Origin: Rhodobacteraceae bacterium HLUCCA12
Lineage (GTDB): Bacteria > Pseudomonadota > Alphaproteobacteria > Rhodobacterales > Rhodobacteraceae
DNA length: 35,914 bases
Direction: 5' to 3'
Assembly (NCBI GenBank): GCA_001314715.1
Contig: LJSV01000024.1
Span: 1 to 35,914, forward strand
Shown here: in pieces, positions 7,832-15,162 of the stretch
Layout of the letters: each line of letters begins with the position of its first letter
Position numbering within the stretch: the first letter of the stretch is position 1
Position numbers and translations under genes: made by a program
Notes under the pieces: model-generated
What the model was told of the DNA's origin: nothing
Databases searched by the model: none
What the model saw: the letters and a program-made list of their open reading frames with translations, nothing else

Positions 7832-8307
7832 GGCCCCTGAACCCCCAGTTCGGCGCGCAGCTTCTTGGTCAGCTCATGCGACGAAAGTTGCAGGTAGTTC
7901 GCGGTTTCCTCGTGGGTGATGGCGGGCTTGAGCGGGTCGGGAATCATCTTGCGCAATTCCCCCAAAACCTGCGGTTCGGCGAATATCGCCAGTTCCTTGA
8001 AATGCCCCTTGCGGTGATGGGTTTCCAGCTTGGCGATGACCTCGCGGATCAGGGCGCGGGTTTCCTCGGCCAGCGGGTCGCTGCCGTATTCCATCGCCGA
8101 GCGCCGACCACCGCCGGCCGAGGCAAAGCTGCGCCCCGGCTTGTCGGCCATGATATCGCTCAACTGATGGTTCTCGGTGGCGAATTCCAGCTCGGCGGGC
8201 GGGGTTGCATCCGAATCCTGCGGGCGCGTCCAGCCAAGGTCGCGCACGATGCGCGCATGGGCCGAATTCATGACCAGGGCCCAGATCTTGCGCTTTTCGA
8301 GGGGCAT
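7828..8307 (-). CDS. Host attachment protein family (baeRF-like)
   Basis: This 159-residue protein belongs to the family annotated as 'protein required for attachment to host cells'. The N-terminus KIWALVMNSAHARIVRDLG is the first strand-helix of a fold related to archaeal peptide release factor eRF1 domains (baeRF). The central SDIMADKPGRSFASAGGGRR and the C-terminal LSSHELTKKLRAELG are also family-typical. The name comes from Agrobacterium/rhizobium phenotypes, and the biochemical role is unknown. A strong ribosome-binding site (AAGGAGG) precedes the ATG. It shares an operon with the downstream phosphoribosyltransferase. Confidence 0.85.
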   Translation of the reverse strand: MPLEKRKIWALVMNSAHARIVRDLGWTRPQDSDATPPAELEFATENHQLSDIMADKPGRSFASAGGGRRSAMEYGSDPLAEETRALIREVIAKLETHHRKGHFKELAIFAEPQVLGELRKMIPDPLKPAITHEETANYLQLSSHELTKKLRAELGVQGP

Positions 8308-8367
8308 GTGATCCTCCTTGTAGTTGCATGGGTGGTGCCCGACAGAACGCGCGCCGGGCGGCGCGGT

Positions 8368-9372
8368 TCAATCCAGCCGGCCCATCGCCGCCGCCGTGTC
8401 CAGCATCCGCAGCGCGTAAGCCCATTCATTATCATACCATGCCAGAACGCGCACCATATGCGAGTCCATCACCCGCGTCTGGTCCAGATGGACCACGGCG
8501 GAATGGGGGTCGTGATTGAAATCGATGCTGACATTGGGTTGGTCGGTGACGGCCAGGATACCGGCCAGCGGGCCGGTGTCGGCGGCATCGCACAGCGCGG
8601 CGTTCACGGCCTCGACACTGGTGGGCCGTTCGGTTTCGAGTGTCAGATCCACCGCCGAGACATTGGGCATGGGCACCCTGAGCGCCACGCCATCCAGCTT
8701 GCCGTCGAGTTCGGGCAGGACCAGCCCGACGGCCCGCGCCGCGCCTGTCGTCGTCGGAATCGCGCTGACCGCCGCGGCGCGGGCGCGATAGTGATCCTTG
8801 TGCAGGGTGTCCAGCGTGGGCTGGTCGCCCGTATAGGCATGGATGGTTGTCATGAACCCGCGCTTGATCCCCGCCGCCCGGTGCAGCATCTGCGCGACCG
8901 GGGCAAGACAGTTGGTGGTGCAACTGGCGTTCGACACGATGCGATCCTGTGGTCGCAGGCTGTCATGGTTGACGCCATAGACGATGGTGCGATCCGCCCC
9001 CGGGGACGGTGCCGAGACCAGAACCCGCGATGCGCCGCGATCCAGATGCGCGCGCGCCTTGTTGGCATCGCGGAACACGCCGGTGCATTCCAGCACCACG
9101 TCGATACCCGACCAGTCCAGCGCGGCCGGATCGCGGGCGGCGCTGACCCTGATCGGGCCACGCCCGGCGTTGAGGGTGCTGTCGGTGGTGGTGATGTCCT
9201 GCGGAAAGCGGCCGTGCACCGAATCGAAGCGCAAGAGATGGGCGTTGCTGTCGACCGGGCCAAGATCGTTGATGGCGACGATCTCGATATCATGGCGATC
9301 CTGTTCGATCAGTCCACGCAGGACCAGCCTGCCGATCCGTCCGAATCCGTTGATGGCAAGGCGGGTGGTCAT
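8368..9372 (-). CDS. gap: Type I glyceraldehyde-3-phosphate dehydrogenase, NAD-type
   Basis: This 334-residue GAPDH interconverts glyceraldehyde-3-phosphate and 1,3-bisphosphoglycerate. INGFGRIGR (8-16) is the dinucleotide-binding loop, the catalytic Cys is C151 in SNASCTTNCLAP and the catalytic His is H178 in MTTIHAYTGDQ. WYDNEW near the C-terminus completes the signature. At the end of the second strand it has AIND36-L, the acidic residue that binds the adenosine ribose in NAD-dependent enzymes. The second copy lacks this, so this gene probably encodes the glycolytic NAD form. GGAGG precedes the ATG. A GTTTACGCTAAC operator-like site lies 22 bases upstream of the start. Confidence 0.93.
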   Translation of the reverse strand: MTTRLAINGFGRIGRLVLRGLIEQDRHDIEIVAINDLGPVDSNAHLLRFDSVHGRFPQDITTTDSTLNAGRGPIRVSAARDPAALDWSGIDVVLECTGVFRDANKARAHLDRGASRVLVSAPSPGADRTIVYGVNHDSLRPQDRIVSNASCTTNCLAPVAQMLHRAAGIKRGFMTTIHAYTGDQPTLDTLHKDHYRARAAAVSAIPTTTGAARAVGLVLPELDGKLDGVALRVPMPNVSAVDLTLETERPTSVEAVNAALCDAADTGPLAGILAVTDQPNVSIDFNHDPHSAVVHLDQTRVMDSHMVRVLAWYDNEWAYALRMLDTAAAMGRLD

Positions 9373-9394
9373 GGGGCCTCCGTCAGCTGTGGGT

Positions 9395-9406
9395 GTTTAC
9401 GCTAAC
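9395..9406. promoter_or_regulatory. LacI-type operator-like site before the first gap gene
   Basis: GTTTACGCTAAC is an imperfect 12-bp palindrome centred on CG, typical of LacI-family operators. It lies 22 bases before the gap start codon (9372), inside the probable leader or core promoter. A TTGAAA box on the minus strand (9432-9427) could be the -35. It closely resembles the two sites upstream of the second gap gene (10675-10686 and 10707-10718). Confidence 0.5.
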
Positions 9407-9543
9407 AAAGGCCTTCTGACGCGTCTTTTCAACCCCGACCGCTGCGGGTGGGCGCGCGGCGCCGGAACACATGGCGACCGCCGCCGGTTCGGACCCCATC
9501 GGGACGGCCCGGTTGCTTCAGGGGGACGGTGCCGCGCGTAATG

Positions 9544-10545
9544 TCAGCTCAGCCGGCCCATGGCCGCGGCGACATCGGCCATACGGCAGGAAAAACCCCA
9601 TTCGTTGTCATACCAGGCCAGCACCCGGACCGTGCGCTTGCCCACGACCTTGGTCTGGTCGGGCGCAAAGATCGACGAATGGGTGGTGTGATTGAAGTCG
9701 ATCGACACTTTCGGTTCGGGATCATAGGCCAGAACATGGCCGATGGGTCCCGCCACGGCCTCGCGCACCGCGGCATTCACCTCGTCCACGGTGACATCCC
9801 GGCTGGCCACGAAGGTCAGGTCGACGGCCGAGACGTTGGGCGTGGGCACACGGATGGCGGTGCCGTCCAGCTTGCCCGCCAGTTCCGGCAGCACCTCGCC
9901 CAGGGCCTTGGCCGCGCCGGTCGAGGTGGGGATCATCGCCATGGCGGCCGCGCGCGCGCGGTAAAGATCCTTGTGCCGGCGGTCCAGCGTGGGCTGGTCC
10001 CCGGTATAGCTGTGGATCGTGGTCATGATGCCCGATTCGATACCGATGGCGTCATTGAGCACCTTGGCCAGCGGCGCCAGGCAGTTGGTGGTGCACGATC
10101 CGTTCGAAACCACCAGGTGTTCGGGGGCCAGAACGCGGTCGTTCACGCCGAACACGATGGTCTTGTCGGCGTTGGTGGCGGGGGCCGAGATCAGCACCCG
10201 CTTGGCGCCCCGGCTCAGGTGCACGGCGGCTGCGTCGCGATCGTTGAACTTGCCGGTGCATTCCAGCACCACATCGACGCCGGACCAGTCCAGCTCGGAC
10301 GGGTCATAGGTCGAAAACACCTTGATCGGACCGCGCCCCAGGTCCAGCGTGTCGCCCTCGACACGGATCTGGCCGGGAAAGCGGCCGTGGACGCTGTCGT
10401 ATTTCAGCAGATGCGCGTTGGTTTCGATGGGGCCGGTGGCGTTGATGGCGACCACTTCCACGTCGTTGCGCGCGCTTTCGGCGATATGGGCCAGCGTGCA
10501 GCGACCGATGCGCCCGAAACCGTTGATTCCGATTGTGATGGTCAT
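9544..10545 (-). CDS. gap: Type I glyceraldehyde-3-phosphate dehydrogenase, NADP-type candidate
   Basis: This is a second 333-residue GAPDH, colinear with the gene downstream and identical at well over half of positions by eye. It has INGFGRIGR, C151 in SNGSCTTNCLAP and H178 in MTTIHSYTGDQ. The key difference is AINA36-TGPIE, where the NAD-specifying Asp is replaced. This resembles the region in Bacillus subtilis GapB, an NADP-dependent gluconeogenic GAPDH, so I infer NADP use. GGAGG is well spaced before the ATG. The gene has a 315-base upstream region with two operator-like palindromes. Only 171 bases separate it from the next gap, which has its own regulatory site. Confidence 0.93.
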   Translation of the reverse strand: MTITIGINGFGRIGRCTLAHIAESARNDVEVVAINATGPIETNAHLLKYDSVHGRFPGQIRVEGDTLDLGRGPIKVFSTYDPSELDWSGVDVVLECTGKFNDRDAAAVHLSRGAKRVLISAPATNADKTIVFGVNDRVLAPEHLVVSNGSCTTNCLAPLAKVLNDAIGIESGIMTTIHSYTGDQPTLDRRHKDLYRARAAAMAMIPTSTGAAKALGEVLPELAGKLDGTAIRVPTPNVSAVDLTFVASRDVTVDEVNAAVREAVAGPIGHVLAYDPEPKVSIDFNHTTHSSIFAPDQTKVVGKRTVRVLAWYDNEWGFSCRMADVAAAMGRLS

Positions 10546-10674
10546 GATCCAGCCTCCGCAATACGTTTGACAGCATTCTCCGCGGGGCAGCCGGTCAGCG
10601 CGCGCGGCGTCATGCCCTGTCGTATAGCCGCGCCAACACGGCTAAGAAAGGGCGAAAAAGGCCATTTTGCAAGG

Positions 10675-10718
10675 CGTTAGCGCAAACCTGGCCTGGCTGC
10701 TGGTCTGATTGCGCTAAC
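10675..10718. promoter_or_regulatory. Pair of LacI-type operator-like palindromes upstream of the second gap gene
   Basis: GTTAGCGCAAAC (starting at 10676) and GATTGCGCTAAC (10707-10718) are near-palindromes centred on CG. Their outer halves, GTTAGCGCAA and TTGCGCTAAC, form a perfect 10-bp inverted repeat at 10676-10685 and 10709-10718. The centres are about 32-33 bases apart, close to three helical turns, so two dimers could bind on the same face. They lie 130-173 bases upstream of the gap start. Confidence 0.55.
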
Positions 10719-10804
10719 TGCCGGCGGTGGCCGGGGACAGCTGCGGGCACGATGGCGCCGGGGGGACAACAAGACCTGGCGCCGCTCGTTCCCGAAACCG
10801 TGCG

Positions 10805-10833
10805 TTGCCAATACCCGGCGGCGGGCGTAAAAG
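10805..10833 (+). promoter_or_regulatory. Sigma-70-like promoter for the DUF1294 gene
   Basis: TTGCCA (10805-10810) and TAAAAG (10828-10833) are separated by 17 bases, 28 bases before the ATG at 10861. The -35 box matches the consensus at five of six positions and the -10 box at four. Confidence 0.45.
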
Positions 10834-10860
10834 CATGTCCCTCGGATTGAGATTTTTCAC

Positions 10861-11169
10861 ATGAGTTTCGGCGTGGTCGTCCTGTCATATCTGTTTGTGA
10901 CCAATGCACTGGCCTGGTTGGCTTTTGCACATGACAAGCGTGCCGCGATCTCGGGGAGCCGGCGCATCCCCGAGGACCGTTTGCTGGCCATCGCCTTTCT
11001 GGGTGGCTCGCTGGGGGCGAAACTGGGGCAACTGCTGCTGCGCCACAAGATCCGCACCGAACCGTTCCGCCAGCAGTTGAACGGCATCATCGCGGTGCAG
11101 GTGCTGGCGCTCGCCGCGCTCTGGGCGATCCGATTCGTGCAGCGCGACATGGTCTGGCTGGCGGGCTGA
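10861..11169 (+). CDS. DUF1294 small membrane protein
   Basis: This 102-residue protein has a hydrophobic N-terminal segment (residues 3-22), then the family signature AFAHDKRAAISGSRRIPE. A second hydrophobic stretch (43-54), RLLRHKIRTEPFR and a final membrane segment (74-90) follow. This is the DUF1294 pattern: small integral membrane proteins of unknown function, sometimes fused to cold-shock domains in other bacteria, which is not the case here. It is divergent from gap and convergent with the threonine aldolase gene; the two stops lie in one short palindrome (11165-11185). Confidence 0.85.
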   Translation: MSFGVVVLSYLFVTNALAWLAFAHDKRAAISGSRRIPEDRLLAIAFLGGSLGAKLGQLLLRHKIRTEPFRQQLNGIIAVQVLALAALWAIRFVQRDMVWLAG

Positions 11170-11185
11170 TCACCGGTCGATCAGC
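11165..11185. terminator. Small palindrome between convergent genes
   Basis: GCTGATC (11165-11171) and GATCAGC (11179-11185) form a perfect 7-bp stem with a 7-base loop that is itself largely palindromic (ACCGGT). It spans the stop codons of the convergent DUF1294 and threonine aldolase genes. There is no T tract on either side, so terminator activity is doubtful. Confidence 0.25.
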
Positions 11186-12236
11186 GCGGGGCGATCACCT
11201 CAAGAAAGCGATCGACATGGTCCTCGGTCGTCGACCACGAGGCCACGAGCCGCGCGCTCAGGGGCTCGGTGTCGTCGCCCTCAAGCGAATGATCGTTGGG
11301 CCAGAAGTAATACGCCGCGCCGTGCTCGCGTGCGCGGCGATGCGCGGCGCGGGGGAAGGCGGCGAACAGCATGTTGGCCCCGCGCGGATGCACGAACGCG
11401 GTGCCCGGCAGCGCGCGCAACCCGGTTTCCAGCCGTTCGCCCATGGCGTTGGCCTGCCGCGCCAGGCTCAGCCACAGATCGTCCTGCAACCAGGCCTCCA
11501 TCTGCGCCGACAGGAAACGATGCTTGGAAAACAGATGCCCGCCGCGTTTGCGCCGCAACTCGAACTCCCAGGCTTTGGCCGGGTCGAACATCACCACCGC
11601 CTCGACCCCCAGTAGCCCGTTCTTGGTGCCGCCGAAGGACAGCACATCGACCCCCGCCCGCCAGGTCATCTCGGCGGGGGTGCAGCCTTCGGCCACCAGC
11701 GCGTTGGTAAAGCGCGCCCCGTCCAGATGCACCGGCAGGCCGTGATCGCGCGCGATCGCGCTCAGGCGGCGGATCTCGGCGGGGGAATAACGGGTGCCGC
11801 ATTCGGTCAGGTTGGTCAGGCTCAACATGCCCTTCTGGACATTGTGAACGCCGACGCGGGCCGCATTTTGCAGCGTTATGTCAAGGGCCTGCGGGTCGAT
11901 CTTTCCATGCTCGCCCGGCAGTGAAACCAGCTTTGATCCGCCGGTATAGAATTCGGGCGCGCCGCATTCGTCCTCTTCGATATGGGCCTCGCGGTGGCAA
12001 TAGACCGCGCCCCAGGGCGGGCAATGGGTGGCGATCGCCAGCGCATTGGCGGCGGTGCCGGTGGCAACCAGATAAACCGCGGCCTCGGGTGCCTCGAAGA
12101 GGTCGCGGATGCGGGTGCGCAGGCGTTCCATGATCGCATCGGCGCCGTATCCGGGTGCGAAGCCCTCATTGGCGCGCGCCAGCGCCTCAAGGATCGGTGC
12201 GGGAACGCCCGATGTGTTGTCCGAGCCAAAGAACAT
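11181..12236 (-). CDS. Low-specificity L-threonine aldolase (beta-eliminating lyase family)
   Basis: This 351-residue fold-type I PLP enzyme probably cleaves threonine or allo-threonine to glycine and acetaldehyde. MFFGSDNTSG is the usual start, and YGADAIMERLR follows. H85 in CHREAHIEEDE is a candidate for the ring-stacking residue. LDGARFTNA provides the aspartate that contacts the PLP nitrogen, and K205 in LSFGGTKNG is the Schiff-base lysine. Length is typical of the family. The ATG at 12236 shares one base with the stop of the upstream YcgN gene (TGATG); the longer open frame upstream is antisense-type noise over ycgN. Confidence 0.9.
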   Translation of the reverse strand: MFFGSDNTSGVPAPILEALARANEGFAPGYGADAIMERLRTRIRDLFEAPEAAVYLVATGTAANALAIATHCPPWGAVYCHREAHIEEDECGAPEFYTGGSKLVSLPGEHGKIDPQALDITLQNAARVGVHNVQKGMLSLTNLTECGTRYSPAEIRRLSAIARDHGLPVHLDGARFTNALVAEGCTPAEMTWRAGVDVLSFGGTKNGLLGVEAVVMFDPAKAWEFELRRKRGGHLFSKHRFLSAQMEAWLQDDLWLSLARQANAMGERLETGLRALPGTAFVHPRGANMLFAAFPRAAHRRAREHGAAYYFWPNDHSLEGDDTEPLSARLVASWSTTEDHVDRFLEVIAPR

Positions 12237-12682
12237 CAGATTTCCTCTTCGATGATGTGATCTTCCCAGTCTTCCTCGGGGATCTCGTATTCGGGCAGGG
12301 TCTGGCCGCGCACCGACACCCCGGCGCGGTGCACGCTGTCGGGATCGCCCGAAACCAGCGGGTGCCAGTCGGCCAGGCCGCGCCCCTCGTTCAGGCGGCG
12401 ATAGGCGCAACTGCGCGGCATCCAGTAGGCGATCTCGGACAGTGTGTCGGGCGTCAGGACCACGCATTCGGGCACCAGGCTCTTGCGGATCGCGTAATTG
12501 CCGCAGCGGCACGAGGCGTCGTCGAACAGGCGGCAGGCGATGCGGGTAAAGAACACCTCGCCGGTGTCGGCATCTTCCAGCTTGTTGAGGCAGCACTTGC
12601 CGCAGCCGTCGCACAGCGCCTCCCATTCCTGGGGGGTCATCCGGTTCAGCGGCACGGTTTCCCAGAACCGATGGCGCATCAT
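12236..12682 (-). CDS. UPF0260 / YcgN family cysteine-cluster protein
   Basis: This 148-residue protein has the cysteine cluster CDGCGKCCLNKLED (C24, C27, C30, C31) and further cysteines in CRLFDDASCRCGNY. It then has the conserved CVVLTPDTLSEIAYWMPRSCAYRRL and GLADWHPLVSGD. The family (YcgN, UPF0260) is thought to bind metal or an iron-sulfur cluster; its function is unknown. ATG codons at 12682 and 12679 are both possible; I use 12682 because it overlaps the ribF stop in the ATGA form. The C-terminus is very acidic. Confidence 0.9.
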   Translation of the reverse strand: MMRHRFWETVPLNRMTPQEWEALCDGCGKCCLNKLEDADTGEVFFTRIACRLFDDASCRCGNYAIRKSLVPECVVLTPDTLSEIAYWMPRSCAYRRLNEGRGLADWHPLVSGDPDSVHRAGVSVRGQTLPEYEIPEEDWEDHIIEEEI

Positions 12683-13605
12683 GCCCCCGCCAGGATCGCG
12701 CGGGCGCGCGCGCTGTCGTCGTCCATCTGCGCGATCAACGCCTCCAGCGTATCGAACCGCTCTTCGCCGCGCAGGAATTCGACCAGACCGACCGACAGAT
12801 GGGTGCCGTAAAGATCACCCGAGAAATCAAATAGATGCACTTCAAGGTTGGGCACATTCTCGCCAAACATCGGCCGCACCCCCAGCGATGCCACGCCGTC
12901 ATATTCGCCCTTGTAAGGCCCGGACATGACCTGAACCTTGACCGCGTAGACCCCGAAGCGCGGTCGGTGCAGGCCCGCGATCGACAGGTTCGCGGTGGGA
13001 TAGCCCAGATCGCGCCCGCGCTTTTCGCCATGCTGCACCGCGCCGTCGATCCGGTGGCGATGGCCCAGCATCCGGGCGGCATCCGCCGGTCGCCCCGCGC
13101 TCAGCGCGTCGCGGATCGCGGTCGAGGAAAAGACGCCCGCGTCGCTGCGGATCAGCGGCAGGATCGTCACGTCGAAACCAAAGCGCGCCCCGAAGTCGCG
13201 CAGCATTTCGGCGGTTCCGGCACGGCGCTTGCCAAAGCAGAAATCGGCGCCCACCACGACATGGCGCAGGCCCAGCCCCTCGGCCAGCACGTCACGGGCA
13301 AAGTCTTCGGGCGCGAGCCCGGCCAGTTCGGCGTCGAAGGGCAGCTGGAAAAGGCAGTCCACGCCCAGCCGCTCCAGACGGTTAAAGCGGCTTTCGGCGT
13401 TCATCAGACGAAACGGCGGTGCGTCAGGGGTGAAGTATTCGCGCGGATGGGGTTCGAAGGTGACGATCCCCAGCGGCATGCCCGCGCGCCGGGCGCGGTC
13501 GATCACCGCCTGATGCCCGCGGTGAACACCGTCGAAATTGCCCATCGCCGCCGAGGCCCCCCGGCATACGGGATCGACGTTGTTCCAGTGGGTAATGATG
13601 CGCAT
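12679..13605 (-). CDS. ribF: Bifunctional riboflavin kinase / FAD synthetase
   Basis: This 308-residue RibF makes FMN and then FAD from riboflavin. The N-terminal adenylyltransferase domain (about 15-170) shows AMGNFDGVHRGHQ, a nucleotidyltransferase HxGH-like motif, and VFSSTAIRDAL. The C-terminal kinase domain (about 183-306) shows GRDLGYPTANL, the conserved PTAN metal/nucleotide motif, and VEFLRGEERFDTLEAL. The length is normal for the bifunctional enzyme. The stop overlaps the YcgN start. A GC-rich hairpin lies between this gene and maoC. Confidence 0.95.
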   Translation of the reverse strand: MRIITHWNNVDPVCRGASAAMGNFDGVHRGHQAVIDRARRAGMPLGIVTFEPHPREYFTPDAPPFRLMNAESRFNRLERLGVDCLFQLPFDAELAGLAPEDFARDVLAEGLGLRHVVVGADFCFGKRRAGTAEMLRDFGARFGFDVTILPLIRSDAGVFSSTAIRDALSAGRPADAARMLGHRHRIDGAVQHGEKRGRDLGYPTANLSIAGLHRPRFGVYAVKVQVMSGPYKGEYDGVASLGVRPMFGENVPNLEVHLFDFSGDLYGTHLSVGLVEFLRGEERFDTLEALIAQMDDDSARARAILAGA

Positions 13606-13614
13606 CGGCTTTTC

Positions 13615-13640
13615 GCCCGACCCTTCGTGTCAGGGCGGGC
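13615..13640 (-). terminator. GC-rich hairpin between maoC-like gene and ribF
   Basis: GCCCG-ACCCT (13615-13624) pairs with AGGG-CGGGC (13632-13640) with one bulged base, just after the MaoC stop and 10 bases before the ribF start. It lacks a T tract, so it may attenuate or stabilise rather than terminate. Confidence 0.3.
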
Positions 13641-13653
13641 AAGGCCCGCCGCG

Positions 13654-14112
13654 TCAATCGAACTTGCGGCTGGGCGCCAGAACCAGCGCCTCGCCCTTCA
13701 GGACGGTGGTATCGCCCACAGAACAGCGACATTCAAGGGTCACATGGCGCTTGTCATAGACGATCTCGCGCACCGAGACCTCGGCCAGCACCGTGTCGCC
13801 GGGGCGCACGGGGGCCATGAACTTCAACGACTGGCCCATGTAGATCGTGCCGTGACCGGGCAGTTGTTCGCCGATCACCGCCGAGATCAGCCCGGCGGTC
13901 AGCATGCCATGCGCGATCCGGCCCTGGAACATGGTGTCGCGGGCATAGTCGTCATCCAGATGTACCGGGTTGTGGTCGGTCGAGACCTCGGCGAACAGGG
14001 CGATATCGCGGTCGGTCACGGTCTTGCGCAGATAGCGCGACATGCCGATTGCCAGATCCTCGATACAGATCGTGCCGCGCGGCAGGTTGTCGTTGGGGCG
14101 TGTGTCAAGCAT
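13654..14112 (-). CDS. MaoC family (R)-specific enoyl-CoA hydratase-like protein
   Basis: This 152-residue hot-dog-fold protein contains the hydratase 2 motif. D46-H-N-P-V-H51 carries the catalytic Asp/His pair, followed by GRIAHGMLTAGLISAVIG. Such enzymes add water to trans-2-enoyl-CoA to give (R)-3-hydroxyacyl-CoA, feeding PHA synthesis or beta-oxidation variants. The substrate range cannot be deduced. It stands apart from its neighbours, 149 bases from the HAD gene and 48 bases before ribF, so it may be a single-gene unit. Confidence 0.88.
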   Translation of the reverse strand: MLDTRPNDNLPRGTICIEDLAIGMSRYLRKTVTDRDIALFAEVSTDHNPVHLDDDYARDTMFQGRIAHGMLTAGLISAVIGEQLPGHGTIYMGQSLKFMAPVRPGDTVLAEVSVREIVYDKRHVTLECRCSVGDTTVLKGEALVLAPSRKFD

Positions 14113-14261
14113 GGCGGGCGCTCCGGTCTGGGGGCGGCGATTGGCCGATCCGGTCGATACTGCGGCGCAGCATAGGGGGGCTGCGCCGGGCTTGCAAGAT
14201 ATGCGCGCAACGAATGTTCGAAATATGGCTTCAAAAGGAAATTTTATTGCTGTCCGCCTGG

Positions 14262-15143
14262 TCAGCGCAAACGCCCGATCGCATAGCGGGGCGTGCGCCC
14301 CTGTTCGCGCAGCCAGTCGCGAAGCCCGGCGGTGTCGGGACGCGCCGGATCGGTGCCAAAGCGGCGCGTCTCCAGCCCGCCGGTCACGAACAGCGCGTCG
14401 ATCCCCTCGCCCTGCGCGCCGGCGACATCGGTCAGGATGCCGTCGCCCACGGCCAGGATGCGGTCGGATTCGGACGGCAGACCCCGTTCGGCCAGTCGGC
14501 GACGGGCCAGGTCATAGATCGGCGGATGCGGCTTGCCGAAGGACAGGACGTCCCCGCCCATCTGCGCATAAAGCTGCGCCAGCGCCCCCGCGCAATGAAT
14601 CCGGATCTCGCCGACATCGACCATCAGGTCCGGATTGGCACTGAGCATGGTCAGCCCGCGCGCCTTGGCCGACAGGAACCGGCCGCGATAATCCTCAAGC
14701 GTGTCGTTGTATTCGTCGAACGGGCCGGTGCAGATGATCCCCTCGGCCCGGTCGAAGGGCACGCGCTCGATCGGGGGCTGATCGGCCAGCGCCTCGGGGA
14801 TTTCGGAAAACAGATCCTCGTCCTTGCCCGGCCCCAGATGCCAGAGCTTGCGCCCGGCCGCGCCCAAAAGCATCGCCTCTTGCGTTGCATCGCCCGATGA
14901 GACGATCAGATCCCAGGCGTCGTCGGGCAGGCCCATGCGCCGCAATCGCCGCTCGACCGCGTGGCGGGTGCGCGGAGCGTTGGTCATCAGGACCACGGCC
15001 CCGCCGCCGCGGCGAAAGGCCTGTACGGCGGCCACGGCATCGGGATAAAGGGCGCGCCCGTCATGCAGGCACCCCCACAGGTCGCAATAGAGCACGTCAT
15101 ACCGCGCGCCGATATCGGCCAGGGATTCGATGATCTCGGTCAT
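14262..15143 (-). CDS. TIGR01459-type HAD hydrolase
   Basis: This 293-residue HAD-superfamily protein of the NagD-like (IIA) class has motif I as CD21LWGCLHDG, with the nucleophile Asp but W-G where most HADs have a second Asp. This DxWG form is a feature of the TIGR01459 group common in alphaproteobacteria. Motif II is VLMTNAPRT, motif III has the Lys in LSFGKPHPPIYD, and motif IV is LAVGDGILTDVAGA. It probably dephosphorylates a small sugar phosphate or nucleotide; the substrate is unknown. Confidence 0.85.
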   Translation of the reverse strand: MTEIIESLADIGARYDVLYCDLWGCLHDGRALYPDAVAAVQAFRRGGGAVVLMTNAPRTRHAVERRLRRMGLPDDAWDLIVSSGDATQEAMLLGAAGRKLWHLGPGKDEDLFSEIPEALADQPPIERVPFDRAEGIICTGPFDEYNDTLEDYRGRFLSAKARGLTMLSANPDLMVDVGEIRIHCAGALAQLYAQMGGDVLSFGKPHPPIYDLARRRLAERGLPSESDRILAVGDGILTDVAGAQGEGIDALFVTGGLETRRFGTDPARPDTAGLRDWLREQGRTPRYAIGRLR

Positions 15144-15162
15144 GTCGCGCGCGGCCTCGGGG

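Larger units (their letters stand above)
10546..10860. other. Divergent intergenic region between gap and the DUF1294 gene
   Basis: This 315-base non-coding stretch holds two LacI-type operator-like palindromes and a promoter facing the DUF1294 gene, listed separately. A TTGCAA sequence (10667-10672) lies next to the first palindrome and could be a -35 element for gap, but no convincing -10 follows. Open frames crossing it lack family-like composition and a ribosome-binding site. Confidence 0.6.

Noticed and set aside
10610-10930. A 106-codon minus-strand frame across the gap/DUF1294 intergenic region
   Set aside because: It overlaps the operator palindromes and the start of DUF1294, with no ribosome-binding site and no recognisable composition.
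11181-12626. Threonine aldolase with a 130-residue N-terminal extension
   Set aside because: The extension is R/G-rich, antisense-like and lies over ycgN; the family start MFFGSDN fits the TGATG overlap at 12236.
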